Below are positions 39,689 through 49,137 of a DNA stretch of 64,000 nt, one piece after another. Source of the stretch: Klebsiella planticola ATCC 33531 (GTDB lineage Bacteria > Pseudomonadota > Gammaproteobacteria > Enterobacterales > Enterobacteriaceae). A program made the position numbers and the translations under genes. The stretch covers positions 62,001 to 126,000 of the forward strand of contig NZ_JMPP01000028.1 in assembly GCF_000735435.1 (NCBI RefSeq), written 5' to 3'. Within the stretch, counting starts at the first letter, position 1. Each line of letters opens with the position of its first letter. Under the pieces are notes generated by a model that had not been told where the DNA came from, did not search any database, and saw only the letters and a list, made by a program, of their open reading frames with translations.

Positions 39689-39759
39689 GACCTGGTTATC
39701 TCCCTGTGGCTTAGACCAATGCGGGTATAAATAGAACCGAATGGGGTAGATGAGTTATT

Positions 39760-39820
39760 GATAATGGTTATTATTCACATTAATTCTCAGAACGCCACCC
39801 TGAATTGTCGTTTTTGGCGT
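39760..39820. promoter_or_regulatory. ybtA/ybtP divergent promoter with Fur-like box
   Basis: GATAATGGTTATTATTCAC at 39760-39778 matches 14 of 19 Fur consensus bases by hand count. A weaker inverted repeat ACGCCA (39792-39797) / TGGCGT (39815-39820) lies closer to ybtP and has the arm spacing of the fyuA/irp2 YbtA elements but a different sequence; calling it a YbtA site is tentative. Confidence 0.55.
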
Positions 39821-39854
39821 CCGTAAAAATTCATCAGGAAATTCAGTTACTCCC

Positions 39855-41657
39855 ATGTCATCTCAATCATCCAATACTGAATCGCTGTCCCGATTTCCTC
39901 TCTGGCAGGTGATTACACCGGTTCGCAGGAAGGTTATTTTAGCTATGGCGCTGGCGGGGCTGGCGGCATTAACCAGCCTGGGGGCGCTCCTTTTTCTGGC
40001 GTGGAGCCTGCGTGACATTCGCGCGACGCCTGACGCTATTCCGGCCTGGCCGCTGGGCGGCGTGATCGGCTGCGTGGTCTTAACTTTTGTTCTGCGCTTA
40101 CAGGCGTTCAACACCTCTCATTACGCGGCTTTTCATCTGGAGAACATTCTGCGCAGCAGGTTAGCCCGTAAAGCATTGCAGCTTCCGCCTGGCGTGTTAC
40201 AGCAAATGGGCAGCGGGTCAGTGGCGAAAGTGATGCTGGATGACGTGAAGTCGTTACATATTTTTGTGGCCGACAGCACGCCGCTCTATGCCCGCGCGAT
40301 CATCATGCCGCTGGCGACAATCGTTATCTTGTTCTGGCTGGACTGGCGGCTGGCAATCGCGACGCTGGGGGTACTGGCGTTTGGATCGGTTGTTCTCGTG
40401 CTCGCCCGCCAGCGTTCGGAAGATATGGCTCAGCGTTATCATAAGGCGCGCGAGCAGGTTAGCGCGGCGGTTATTGAGTTCGTGCAGGCCATGCCCGTGG
40501 TGAGAACGTTTGATAGCGGCAGCACCAGTTTTTTGCGCTATCAACGCGCCCTTGAAGAGTGGGTCGATGTGCTCAAAACCTGGTATCGCAAAGCCGGTTT
40601 TTCAGCGCGTTTTTCCTTCTCGATTCTGAATCCTCTCCCGACCCTGTTTGTCCTGATCTGGTCGGGATACGGCCTGTTGCACTATGGCAGTTTCGATTTT
40701 ATCGCGTGGGTGGCCGTTTTACTGCTGGGCAGCGGAATGGCCGAAGCCGTAATGCCAATGATGATGCTCAATAACCTGGTCGCGCAAACGCGTTTAAGCA
40801 TTCAGCGTATTTATCAGGTTCTCGCGATGCCGGAGTTATCGCTGCCGCAGTCTGACCAGCAGCCGCAAGAGGCGAGCATTACCTTTGAGCAGGTGAGCTT
40901 TCATTATCCGCAAGCGCGTACTGGCGCCGCGTTGCAGGAGGTGAGCTTTCATGTGCCTGCCGGGCAAATTGTGGCGCTGGTCGGGCCAAGCGGCGCCGGA
41001 AAAAGCACCGTGGCGCGCTTGCTGCTGCGTTACGCCGACCCGGACAAAGGCCATATCCGTATTGGCGGCGTGGATCTGCGTGATATGCAGACGGACACCC
41101 TGATGAAGCAACTCTCGTTTGTGTTTCAGGACAACTTCCTTTTTGCCGACACGATAGCCAATAACATTCGTCTGGGCGCGCCGGATACGCCGCTGGAGGC
41201 GGTAATAGCGGCGGCCAGAGTGGCGCAGGCCCATGATTTTATTAGCGCTCTGCCAGAAGGTTACAACACACGAGTCGGGGAACGTGGGGTATTTCTCTCC
41301 GGCGGCCAGCGGCAGCGCATTACTATCGCCCGGGCGCTTTTGCAGGATCGCCCCATCCTGGTGCTCGATGAGGCGACGGCGTTTGCTGACCCGGAAAACG
41401 AAGCGGCGCTTATCAAGGCGCTCGCGGCGGCCATGCGTGGCCGGACGGTCATCATGGTCGCGCATCGTCTCTCAATGGTGACTCAGGCCGATGTGATATT
41501 GCTGTTTTCCGGCGGACAGCTCAGGGAAATGGGGAACCATACGCAAGTGTTGGCGCAGGGCGGCCTGTATCAACGGCTCTGGCAACACTATCAGCAGGCG
41601 CAGCATTGGGTGCCGGGTGGAAAACAGGAAGAGGTGGTGGAAAATGAAAGACAATAA
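39855..41657 (+). CDS. ybtP: YbtP, inner-membrane ABC transporter for ferric yersiniabactin
   Basis: 600 residues, fused membrane domain (about 1-320, six helices) and ATPase. Walker A GPSGAGKST (about 378), signature LSGGQRQRI (about 481), Walker B ILVLDEATAF. YbtP and YbtQ form a heterodimer that, unusually for exporter-type ABC proteins, imports ferric yersiniabactin across the inner membrane. First gene of ybtPQXS, divergent from ybtA. Confidence 0.97.
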   Translation: MSSQSSNTESLSRFPLWQVITPVRRKVILAMALAGLAALTSLGALLFLAWSLRDIRATPDAIPAWPLGGVIGCVVLTFVLRLQAFNTSHYAAFHLENILRSRLARKALQLPPGVLQQMGSGSVAKVMLDDVKSLHIFVADSTPLYARAIIMPLATIVILFWLDWRLAIATLGVLAFGSVVLVLARQRSEDMAQRYHKAREQVSAAVIEFVQAMPVVRTFDSGSTSFLRYQRALEEWVDVLKTWYRKAGFSARFSFSILNPLPTLFVLIWSGYGLLHYGSFDFIAWVAVLLLGSGMAEAVMPMMMLNNLVAQTRLSIQRIYQVLAMPELSLPQSDQQPQEASITFEQVSFHYPQARTGAALQEVSFHVPAGQIVALVGPSGAGKSTVARLLLRYADPDKGHIRIGGVDLRDMQTDTLMKQLSFVFQDNFLFADTIANNIRLGAPDTPLEAVIAAARVAQAHDFISALPEGYNTRVGERGVFLSGGQRQRITIARALLQDRPILVLDEATAFADPENEAALIKALAAAMRGRTVIMVAHRLSMVTQADVILLFSGGQLREMGNHTQVLAQGGLYQRLWQHYQQAQHWVPGGKQEEVVENERQ

Positions 41658-43446
41658 TCCTGCGGATAACCTGGCCTGGCGCGTCATCTGGCGCCAGCTT
41701 ATCTCCAGCGTTGGCAGTCAGGCCAGGATGCTGCGACGCAGTATGCAGGCGCTGTTGCTGGCGGCATTCATGCAGGGGATCGCCTTTGCCTGTCTTTATC
41801 CGATCATTGATGCGCTGTTACGGGGAGACGCGCCGCAACTTCTTAACTGGGCTATGGCCTTCAGCGTCGCAGCAATTGTGACGCTGGTGCTACGCTGGTA
41901 TGGCCTGGGCTTTGAATACCGTGGTCATCTGGCGCAGGCCACCCATGAGTTGCGCCTGCGACTTGGCGAGCAGTTACGCCGCGTGCCGCTGGAGAAGCTC
42001 CAGCGCGGCAGGGCGGGTGAAATGAACGCCTTGCTGCTGGGCAGCGTGGATGAAAACCTCAATTATGTTATTGCGATAGCCAATATTTTGCTGCTCACCA
42101 TTGTCACGCCGCTGACGGCGTCGCTGGCGACATTGTGGATAGACTGGCGGCTGGGGCTGGTGATGTTGCTGATCTTCCCTCTGCTGGTGCCGTTTTATTA
42201 CTGGCGCCGCCCGGCGATGCGGCGACAAATGCAGACGCTGGGGGAAGCGCACCAGCGTCTGAGCGGCGATATCGTTGAATTTGCTCAGGGGATGATGGTA
42301 TTGCGCACCTGCGGCAGCGATGCCGATAAAAGCCGGGCGCTGCTGGCGCATTTCAATGCGCTGGAAAACTTACAGACCCGCACTCACCGTCAGGGCGCTG
42401 GCGCGACGATGCTGATCACCAGCGTCGTGGAGTTGGGCCTACAGGTGGTGGTGTTATCCGGGATCGTCTGGGTAGTGACGGGCACTCTGAACCTCGCCTT
42501 TTTGATTGCCGCCGTCGCGATGATTATGCGCTTCGCAGAACCGATGGCGATGTTTATCAGCTACACCTCGGTTGTGGAACTGATCGCCAGCGCCCTGCAA
42601 CGGATTGAGCGGTTTATGGCGATAGCACCGCTTCCCGTCGCAGAGCAAAGCGAGATGCCGGAACGTTACGATATCCGCTTTGACAACGTCAGCTATCGCT
42701 ACGAAGAAGGCGACGGCCACGCGCTTAATCATGTTTCTTTGACGTTCCCGGCAGCCAGTATGAGCGCGCTGGTGGGTGCCTCCGGCGCAGGCAAAACTAC
42801 GGTCACCAAACTGTTAATGCGCTATGCCGATCCGCAGCAAGGGCAGATTTCTATTGGCGGCGTCGATATTCGCCGCCTGACGCCGGAACAGCTCAATAGC
42901 CTGATTTCTGTTGTTTTCCAGGATGTCTGGCTGTTTGATGACACGCTGCTGGCGAATATCCGTATCGCGCGCCCACAGGCGACGCGGCAGGAGGTAGAAG
43001 AGGCCGCCCGCGCGGCGCAGTGCCTTGAGTTTATTTCCCGTCTTCCGCAAGGCTGGCTGACGCCAATGGGAGAGATGGGCGGCCAGCTATCGGGCGGCGA
43101 GCGCCAGCGGATTTCCATTGCCAGAGCGTTATTGAAAAACGCGCCGGTCGTCATTCTCGATGAACCGACTGCCGCGCTGGATATTGAAAGCGAGCTGGCG
43201 GTGCAAAAAGCGATCGATAACCTGGTTCACAACCGGACGGTGATTATCATCGCTCACCGTTTATCCACCATCGCCGGGGCCGTAAACATTCTGGTGATGG
43301 AAGAGGGACAGGTGGTTGAGCAGGGTACTCATGCGCAATTGCTCTCACATCATGGACGTTATCAGGCGCTGTGGCAGGCGCAAATGGCCGCGCGCGTGTG
43401 GCGCGACGACGGGGTTTCCGCGTCTGGAGAGTGGGTGCATGAGTGA
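41644..43446 (+). CDS. ybtQ: YbtQ, partner ABC transporter subunit
   Basis: 600 residues from the ATG at 41644, which overlaps the end of ybtP and gives the standard length; the earlier reading at 41617 lies inside ybtP. Membrane domain about 1-330, then Walker A GASGAGKTT, signature LSGGERQRIS and Walker B VVILDEPTAALD. It pairs with YbtP for ferric yersiniabactin uptake. Intact. Confidence 0.97.
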   Translation: MKDNNPADNLAWRVIWRQLISSVGSQARMLRRSMQALLLAAFMQGIAFACLYPIIDALLRGDAPQLLNWAMAFSVAAIVTLVLRWYGLGFEYRGHLAQATHELRLRLGEQLRRVPLEKLQRGRAGEMNALLLGSVDENLNYVIAIANILLLTIVTPLTASLATLWIDWRLGLVMLLIFPLLVPFYYWRRPAMRRQMQTLGEAHQRLSGDIVEFAQGMMVLRTCGSDADKSRALLAHFNALENLQTRTHRQGAGATMLITSVVELGLQVVVLSGIVWVVTGTLNLAFLIAAVAMIMRFAEPMAMFISYTSVVELIASALQRIERFMAIAPLPVAEQSEMPERYDIRFDNVSYRYEEGDGHALNHVSLTFPAASMSALVGASGAGKTTVTKLLMRYADPQQGQISIGGVDIRRLTPEQLNSLISVVFQDVWLFDDTLLANIRIARPQATRQEVEEAARAAQCLEFISRLPQGWLTPMGEMGGQLSGGERQRISIARALLKNAPVVILDEPTAALDIESELAVQKAIDNLVHNRTVIIIAHRLSTIAGAVNILVMEEGQVVEQGTHAQLLSHHGRYQALWQAQMAARVWRDDGVSASGEWVHE

Positions 43447-44719
43447 TGTTCAGTCGAATGTGAAACCGCTGACGTTGACGACCGGGCGGGTGATTTTTGC
43501 TATTGCCGGCGTCTATGTGACGCAGAGTCTGGTATCGGCGCTGTCTATGCAGTCCTTACCCGCGCTGGTGCGCGCTGCTGGCGGTTCGCTGGCGCTTGCC
43601 GGTGCGACAACCCTGTTTATGCTGCCCTGGGCGCTGAAGTTTATTTGGGCGCCGTGGATCGAGCGCTGGCGGCTTCCGCCCGGTAGCCAGGAACGCCGTT
43701 CCCGCATGTTAATCCTGCGTGGTCAGGTCGCGCTAGCGGCGATCCTGACTATTGCCGCAGCGATTGGCTGGTTTGGGCGAGAAGGGGGATTCCCCGATAC
43801 GCAAATCGTCGCGTTATTTGTTCTGTTTATGGTGGCAGGCACGGTCGCCTCCACCATTGATATCGCCAGCGACGGCTTTTGCGTCGATCAACTGACCCGC
43901 ACGGGTTACGGCTGGGGAAACAGCGTGCAGGTCGGCGGCAGCTATCTGGGAATGATGTGCGGCGGCGGGGTGTTCCTGATGCTGTCGGCGGCATCCGGCT
44001 GGCCTGTCGCCATGCTGATGATGGCGGTGCTGATTATGGCGCTGTCACTCCCCCTGTGGCGCATTACGGAGCCGACGCGAACAGCGACTATCCCGCATGT
44101 TCCGGCGTTAGGTTATGCGCTAAGGAGGAAGCAGGCGCGCCTGGGCTTACTGCTGGTATTGATGCTGAATTCAGGCATGCGGTTTGTGCTGCCTCTTCTG
44201 GCACCGCTGTTGTTGGATCATGGGTTGAGCATGTCCGCATTGGGCGCGCTGTTCAGCGGCGGCAATATTGCAGCGGGCATAGCAGGAACGCTGGCCGGCG
44301 GATTGCTGATGAAATACACCTCACCCGGCAGAGCGCTGTTGACGGCTTATGGCGTCCAGGGGATCGCGCTGCTGGCGGTGGTGATGACGCTCATGATGGC
44401 GCCGGGTCATCTGCTGCTGCCGATTCTCCAGTGTCTGGTCATTGTCCAGTCCATTTCGCTGGCCTGCGCGCTGGTCTGTCTTTACGCCACGCTGATGTCG
44501 CTTTCATCGCCTTTGCAGGCCGGTGTCGACTTCACCCTCTTTCAATGTACTGACGCGGCAATCGCCATTCTGGCAGGCGTTATCGGTGGCGTTGTTGCTC
44601 AACATTTTGGCTATGCGGCCTGCTTCCTGTTTGCCGGGGCATTCACGTTGCTGGCGGCGTGGGTTGCTTATATCCGGCTGCATTCGGCAAGAGAACTGAT
44701 GACAAGCGCAATTGATTGA
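43439..44719 (+). CDS. ybtX: YbtX, MFS protein of the yersiniabactin locus
   Basis: 426 residues from the ATG at 43439, overlapping the ybtQ stop by 8 bp. Twelve hydrophobic helices of the major facilitator type with an AmpG-like N-terminal half (FMLPWALKFIWAPWIERW). It is not strictly required for iron uptake by yersiniabactin; a role in zinc acquisition and in export has been reported. Third gene of ybtPQXS. Confidence 0.96.
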   Translation: MSDVQSNVKPLTLTTGRVIFAIAGVYVTQSLVSALSMQSLPALVRAAGGSLALAGATTLFMLPWALKFIWAPWIERWRLPPGSQERRSRMLILRGQVALAAILTIAAAIGWFGREGGFPDTQIVALFVLFMVAGTVASTIDIASDGFCVDQLTRTGYGWGNSVQVGGSYLGMMCGGGVFLMLSAASGWPVAMLMMAVLIMALSLPLWRITEPTRTATIPHVPALGYALRRKQARLGLLLVLMLNSGMRFVLPLLAPLLLDHGLSMSALGALFSGGNIAAGIAGTLAGGLLMKYTSPGRALLTAYGVQGIALLAVVMTLMMAPGHLLLPILQCLVIVQSISLACALVCLYATLMSLSSPLQAGVDFTLFQCTDAAIAILAGVIGGVVAQHFGYAACFLFAGAFTLLAAWVAYIRLHSARELMTSAID

Positions 44720-44746
44720 TCCGGGAATAACACAGAGAGGTAAGGG

Positions 44747-46051
44747 ATGAAAATCAGTGAATTTCTACATCTGGCGTTACCAGAGGAACAATGGCTACCG
44801 ACGATTTCTGGCGTTTTACGCCAGTTCGCAGAAGAAGAGTGTTATGTCTATGAGCGTCAACCCTGTTGGTATTTAGGCAAAGGGTGCCAGGCACGGCTGC
44901 ACATTAATGCCGACGGAACGCAGGCGACATTTATTGATGATGCCGGGGAGCAAAAATGGGCGGTGGATTCCATTTCCGACTGCGCGCGTCGTTTTATGGC
45001 GCATCCTCAGGTGAAAGGACGTCGGGTATATGGACAGGTTGGGTTCAACTTTGCGGCGCATGCGCGGGGGATTGCCTTTAACGCCGGGGAGTGGCCGCTG
45101 CTGACGTTAACCGTTCCCCGTGAAGAACTTATTTTTGAAAAGGGAAATGTCACCGTTTATGCGGACTCCGCCGACGGGTGCCGACGTTTGTGCGAGTGGG
45201 TAAAAGAGGCCGGTACAACGACGCAGAACGCACCACTGGCGGTGGATACCGCCCTCAATGGTGAGGCATATAAACAACAGGTTGCGCGCGCCGTTGCGGA
45301 GATCCGCCGTGGCGAGTATGTCAAAGTGATTGTCTCGCGCGCCATTCCCCTGCCATCGCGGATTGATATGCCCGCCACGCTGTTATACGGGCGGCAGGCA
45401 AACACACCTGTGCGCTCGTTTATGTTCCGTCAGGAAGGACGCGAAGCGCTGGGCTTTAGCCCGGAACTGGTGATGTCAGTGACGGGCAATAAAGTGGTCA
45501 CTGAACCGCTTGCGGGCACCCGCGATCGCATGGGAAACCCGGAGCATAATAAGGCGAAAGAGGCAGAACTGCTGCACGACAGTAAAGAGGTGCTTGAGCA
45601 TATCCTTTCTGTCAAAGAAGCTATTGCTGAACTGGAGGCCGTTTGCCAGCCGGGCAGCGTGGCGGTTGAAGATTTAATGTCGGTTCGCCAGCGCGGCAGC
45701 GTTCAGCATCTGGGGTCTGGCGTGAGCGGTCAGCTTGCGGAAAACAAGGATGCCTGGGATGCGTTTACCGTGCTGTTTCCGTCGATTACCGCCTCAGGTA
45801 TCCCTAAAAATGCTGCTCTGAACGCGATTATGCAAATTGAGAAGACGCCGCGAGAGCTTTATTCCGGCGCAATCCTGCTGCTGGACGATACGCGCTTTGA
45901 TGCGGCGCTAGTTCTGCGTTCCGTATTTCAGGATAGCCAGCGCTGCTGGATACAGGCGGGGGCGGGAATCATCGCGCAATCTACGCCGGAACGCGAACTG
46001 ACAGAAACCCGGGAGAAATTAGCGAGCATTGCGCCCTATTTAATGGTGTAG
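44747..46051 (+). CDS. ybtS: YbtS, salicylate synthase
   Basis: 434 residues, chorismate-using enzyme of the Irp9/MbtI type. Recognisable parts: YVKVIVSRAIPL (about 190-201), ALGFSPELVMSV, EPLAGTRDRMG, PSITASGIPKNAAL and YSGAILLLDD. It converts chorismate to isochorismate and then salicylate, the starter unit loaded by YbtE. GAGAGG is placed before the ATG at 44747, 27 bp after ybtX, and a hairpin terminator follows. Confidence 0.97.
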   Translation: MKISEFLHLALPEEQWLPTISGVLRQFAEEECYVYERQPCWYLGKGCQARLHINADGTQATFIDDAGEQKWAVDSISDCARRFMAHPQVKGRRVYGQVGFNFAAHARGIAFNAGEWPLLTLTVPREELIFEKGNVTVYADSADGCRRLCEWVKEAGTTTQNAPLAVDTALNGEAYKQQVARAVAEIRRGEYVKVIVSRAIPLPSRIDMPATLLYGRQANTPVRSFMFRQEGREALGFSPELVMSVTGNKVVTEPLAGTRDRMGNPEHNKAKEAELLHDSKEVLEHILSVKEAIAELEAVCQPGSVAVEDLMSVRQRGSVQHLGSGVSGQLAENKDAWDAFTVLFPSITASGIPKNAALNAIMQIEKTPRELYSGAILLLDDTRFDAALVLRSVFQDSQRCWIQAGAGIIAQSTPERELTETREKLASIAPYLMV

Positions 46052-46088
46052 GAGTAACTGTTTTCTAACCTCACAACCAGACTGTCCA

Positions 46089-46139
46089 AAGACAATTGAG
46101 TCGCTCTTTGATTCCTCTGTGACTCTATTGTCTTCTTTT
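46089..46139 (+). terminator. terminator of ybtPQXS
   Basis: AAGACAAT (46089-46096) and GAGTC pair with GACTC and ATTGTCTT (46127-46134) around one mismatch and an 18-nt loop, followed by CTTTTG. It lies 38 bp after the ybtS stop. Confidence 0.65.
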
Positions 46140-46189
46140 GGGATAAAATAGGTGTTTTTCGTCATGAAGTTGATAAAAGTCTATATAGA

Positions 46190-46210
46190 ACCACCTCCTG
46201 TGGAGGTGGT
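46190..46210. terminator. compact hairpin between ybtS and intB
   Basis: ACCACCTCC - TGT - GGAGGTGGT, a perfect 9-bp stem 35 bp past the intB stop. It has no strong U-run on either strand, so it may be a weak terminator for intB or a fold-back site. Confidence 0.45.
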
Positions 46211-46244
46211 GGTAATTTGCCAGAGTGTGGGATTCGTTAGTATA

Positions 46245-47507
46245 CTATGGGATAAACTTATTTTTACCAATTGTATAAGGCGGTGCATAAGATTCTCGGC
46301 ATGCTTCCAGATAATCCGACCACCACTGCATCATCGCTTTGCGGGCTTCTAGGTGCTCTGCCTTATGAATATAAGCCATGCGCACGGTATTGCGCTCCTG
46401 ATGACTCATCTGGCGTTCTACTGCGTCCTTTGCCCATAAACCCGATTCCATCAGCGCACTGCATGCCATTGCCCGGAAGCCGTGACCGCAGATATCCTTT
46501 TTCGTGTCGTAACCCATCACCCGCAGTGCCTTATTGACCGTGTTTTCACACATTGGCTTATACGGGTTATGGTCGCCGGGGAAGATCAGTTCATTATTAC
46601 CGGTGATATCCTTAATCTGTTTCAGAATGGCGATGGACTGTTCTGAGAGGGGGACGATATGCGGCATTCGCATTTTTGCCCCGCGGCCGGAATAACGCAC
46701 GCCAATAATGGGTTCTCGCGTCGCGGGTATCGTCCAGACTCGGTTTGTGAAATCAATCTCTGACCAGCGGGCGAAACGCAGTTCACTGGAGCGAATGAAC
46801 ACATGCAGCATCAGCAGAACGGCATGCCGGGTCAGTTCACGGCCCTGATGATATGCCCCAATACGTTCAAGCAGTTCAGGCAGCCGCTCCAGCGGCAGGG
46901 CAGGATAGTGCCGTCTGACAGGAGGTGTGGTCACGCCGCCAAGGTTTGCTGCAGGGTTCGTATCGATTAACTCCTGATGGACCGCATGGCGCATTATGTT
47001 ACTCAGGTGCTGCCGTGTGCGGGACGCAACCTCCAGCAGACCTTTTTCCTCGATCCCTTTCAGCAGGTCAATGAAATGACGGGGTTTAAGTTCTGATACA
47101 GGTAGGTTCCCGATGACCGGAAAGATGTGATTGTTCAGGCTGGCAAGCAGACGGTCGGCGGTGTTCTGCGACCATTTCCTGTTACTTTTATGCCACGCCA
47201 GCGCCACGTTTTTAAAAACTTTCTCCGGTGTTCGTGAGCCACGTTCAGCAGCCCGCTGCTGTACCGGGTTGATATTCAGCGCCAGCATTTTACGGATACC
47301 TTCACGTTGCTGTCGCGCATCAGACAGGGAGATGGCTGGATAGGCACCCAGCGCAATGCGGGATTCTTTACCGCTAATACGGTATTTGAGATACCAGTGG
47401 CGGGAGCCACCCGGCTTGACCAGCAGATACAGACCGTGAGAATCGGAGACTTTAAAGGGTTTATCAGAAGGCTTGAGGGTGCGGATTTTTGCGTCGGTAA
47501 GGGACAT
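46245..47507 (-). CDS. intB: HPI integrase (P4-type tyrosine recombinase)
   Basis: 420 residues, intact. N-terminal DUF4102-type arm-binding domain (MSLTDAKIRTLKPSDKPFKV), core-binding domain near 100-190, and catalytic domain with Arg in SSELRFARW, HGFRAMACSAL and the Tyr of MAYIHKAEHLEARK. It matches, as I remember it, the integrase of the Yersinia HPI, which recombines a 17-bp core in asn tRNA genes. It lies between ybtS and the att copy at 47668. It is much closer to the integrase at 58327 than to the broken one at 15475. Confidence 0.96.
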   Translation of the reverse strand: MSLTDAKIRTLKPSDKPFKVSDSHGLYLLVKPGGSRHWYLKYRISGKESRIALGAYPAISLSDARQQREGIRKMLALNINPVQQRAAERGSRTPEKVFKNVALAWHKSNRKWSQNTADRLLASLNNHIFPVIGNLPVSELKPRHFIDLLKGIEEKGLLEVASRTRQHLSNIMRHAVHQELIDTNPAANLGGVTTPPVRRHYPALPLERLPELLERIGAYHQGRELTRHAVLLMLHVFIRSSELRFARWSEIDFTNRVWTIPATREPIIGVRYSGRGAKMRMPHIVPLSEQSIAILKQIKDITGNNELIFPGDHNPYKPMCENTVNKALRVMGYDTKKDICGHGFRAMACSALMESGLWAKDAVERQMSHQERNTVRMAYIHKAEHLEARKAMMQWWSDYLEACRESYAPPYTIGKNKFIP

Positions 47508-47684
47508 ATGGGGGTCACTCCATTATCGAACTAACCTGACCCCAGATTTGACCACCAATTTTTCCCGATGCGTAGGGTAAAATCAAAATGCACCGAGAAG
47601 AGTTTTCACACTAACCTGTTGAATCAACATCAGATAAAGATTCGCAAGGATGCATGAAAACAGAAAATTGGCTCCTCTGACTGG
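47508..47684. repeat. integrase-upstream/att repeat, copy B
   Basis: 177 bp between the intB start and the end of the att core, nearly identical to 59575-59751 and moderately like 16737-16912. It holds the int promoter and probable accessory sites. Confidence 0.85.
47668..47684. other. att core, boundary between islands A and B
   Basis: TTGGCTCCTCTGACTGG, identical to the 3' end of the intact tRNA-Asn gene and its following bases (59735-59751). It marks the right end of the yersiniabactin island and the left end of island A. No further tRNA sequence remains here. Confidence 0.93.
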
Positions 47685-48172
47685 ATCGCTTTTGTCAGCA
47701 AGAGGTTCGTAAGTAAACTGAATCTAAGGTATCTTCTTATCAAACGAATATGAATGACTGGCTGTTATATCTAATCTTGGGGGGCGGGCTAAAGTGTCAT
47801 GCTGTTCAAGCCGTGCTCCTTTAAGAGTCATCAATTGACACAAATGCTTCCACATTTGAAGCGGTGTGAGACTTTACATTCGAATCTGGAATATACAAGA
47901 AGCATGGGTCTCCAGTTGGGTCAGTGTCGGTCATAAATACCGTAGTCAATAGCTTCTCTACTTATGGCATTTTCCTCAGCCAAATTTCAGAGCATGAAGT
48001 TACTCTTTTTACAAACCTAGCCTTTTAAACCCTTGAGAAAAGATCATTCTCCTTAAACTTAAATTAGGAATTGTCATACAATTAGAAAATATGGCGTAAA
48101 TATTGCATAAATAAATTGGGTAGGTTGAAACTATTTTGAACATTAACGCTAAGATATTTTATAAGGTTTATC
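47685..48172. other. left end of island A, mostly non-coding
   Basis: 488 bp between the att core and a LysR gene. It holds the lysR promoter (not pinned down) and a short possible gene remnant described separately; otherwise I see no structure. AT-rich compared with the downstream genes. Confidence 0.4.
47821..47934 (-). pseudogene. possible 37-codon gene remnant
   Basis: ATG at 47934 to TAA at 47821 encodes MTDTDPTGDPCFLYIPDSNV and 17 further residues with protein-like composition. There is no ribosome site. A second frame immediately upstream reads ENAISREAIDYGIYDRH before a stop, so this may be the decayed end of an older gene. I do not recognise the family. Confidence 0.25.
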
Positions 48173-49093
48173 ATGACGCATTTCACACTCAAGCAGCTTA
48201 AATATTTCGTCACTGTGGTTGAGACCGAAAGCATCGCCGAAGCATCACGCCAGCTGCACATCGCCCAGCCTTCGATTTCGGTCGCCATCAAAAACCTTGA
48301 GGACGCTTTTGAACAGCAGCTGTTCATTCGCCATCATGCACAGGGCGTATCGCTCACTTCCAGTGGGAGGCGGTTCTACGAAAAAGCAAAGGAGTTGCTG
48401 CGGCTATCTTATGAGTTTGAGCAAAGTTCACGCGCAGAAAATGAGCTGGTTTGCGGCACCATCGCCGTGGGTTGTTTTGAATCGGCGGCTCCGCTGTATA
48501 TGCCCAAGTTGATTGCAGGTTTCAAAAAACTCTACCCGGAAATCAATATTCAGTTGTACGACGGTGAACAGCATGAGCTGATGCACGGTTTACACCGTGG
48601 CCGCTTTGACATGGCATTTCTCTACGATCTCGACCTGGACAACGTCATTCAGAAAGAACCGCTGAATGCGCCGCATAAACCCTATGCGCTGCTACCGGCG
48701 GCGCATCCGCTAGCGAAAAAAAGTGCGGTGACGTTACAGGAACTGGCAAGCGAACCGATGATCCTGTTGGATGCGGTACCCAGCAAAAATTACTTTATCA
48801 GCATTTTCAAAGAGAATGGTTATTACCCTGAAGTGGCCTATAGCTCACCGTCAATTGAAATGGTGCGGTGCATGGTCGGGCAGGGGCTGGGTTTTTCGGT
48901 GCTGGTGACCCGGCCCTGTTCGGATGTGACATACGATGGGCAGCGCCTGGTGCAGCTGGATATTGTCGATGAAATGGCGGCATCGACGCTGATTATGGCT
49001 TATCTGCAAAATAATGAACCGACGCGGCCGACGCGGCTATTCATGGATTATTGCCGCAGCGTTGAATTAACTCCGGCCGTCAGCAGCCATTAA
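48173..49093 (+). CDS. LysR-family regulator of the island A catabolic genes
   Basis: 306 residues. N-terminal helix-turn-helix (IAEASRQLHIAQPSISVAIKNLE, about 21-43), then a substrate-binding domain that includes IAVGCFESAAPLYMP and LLPAAHPLAKKSAVTLQEL, closest to regulators of nitrogen-compound or aromatic catabolism. It is convergent with the aldehyde dehydrogenase gene and is the only regulator in island A, so it probably controls the divergent promoters at about 53.7-54.3 kb (inference). Confidence 0.9.
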   Translation: MTHFTLKQLKYFVTVVETESIAEASRQLHIAQPSISVAIKNLEDAFEQQLFIRHHAQGVSLTSSGRRFYEKAKELLRLSYEFEQSSRAENELVCGTIAVGCFESAAPLYMPKLIAGFKKLYPEINIQLYDGEQHELMHGLHRGRFDMAFLYDLDLDNVIQKEPLNAPHKPYALLPAAHPLAKKSAVTLQELASEPMILLDAVPSKNYFISIFKENGYYPEVAYSSPSIEMVRCMVGQGLGFSVLVTRPCSDVTYDGQRLVQLDIVDEMAASTLIMAYLQNNEPTRPTRLFMDYCRSVELTPAVSSH

Positions 49094-49097
49094 ATGG

Positions 49098-49124
49098 TGG
49101 CTCTACCCGTTGCGGGTAGAGCCA
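49098..49124. terminator. bidirectional hairpin between convergent genes
   Basis: TGGCTCTACCC - GTTGC - GGGTAGAGCCA, a perfect 11-bp stem between the stops of the lysR and aldehyde dehydrogenase genes (49093 and 49138). Neither side has a long U-run. Confidence 0.65.
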
Positions 49125-49137
49125 ATGTCAGTTGGAC

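Noticed and set aside
4285..39815. Shared CACCCTGAATTGT at about 4289 and 39796
   Set aside because: A 13-base match is expected many times by chance in 64 kb; no shared context.
40836..41465. 209-codon minus-strand open frame inside ybtP
   Set aside because: Antisense to the conserved ATPase domain of ybtP and without family signature.
43879..44553. 224-codon open frame inside ybtX
   Set aside because: Other-frame shadow of a complete MFS gene; composition is not protein-like.
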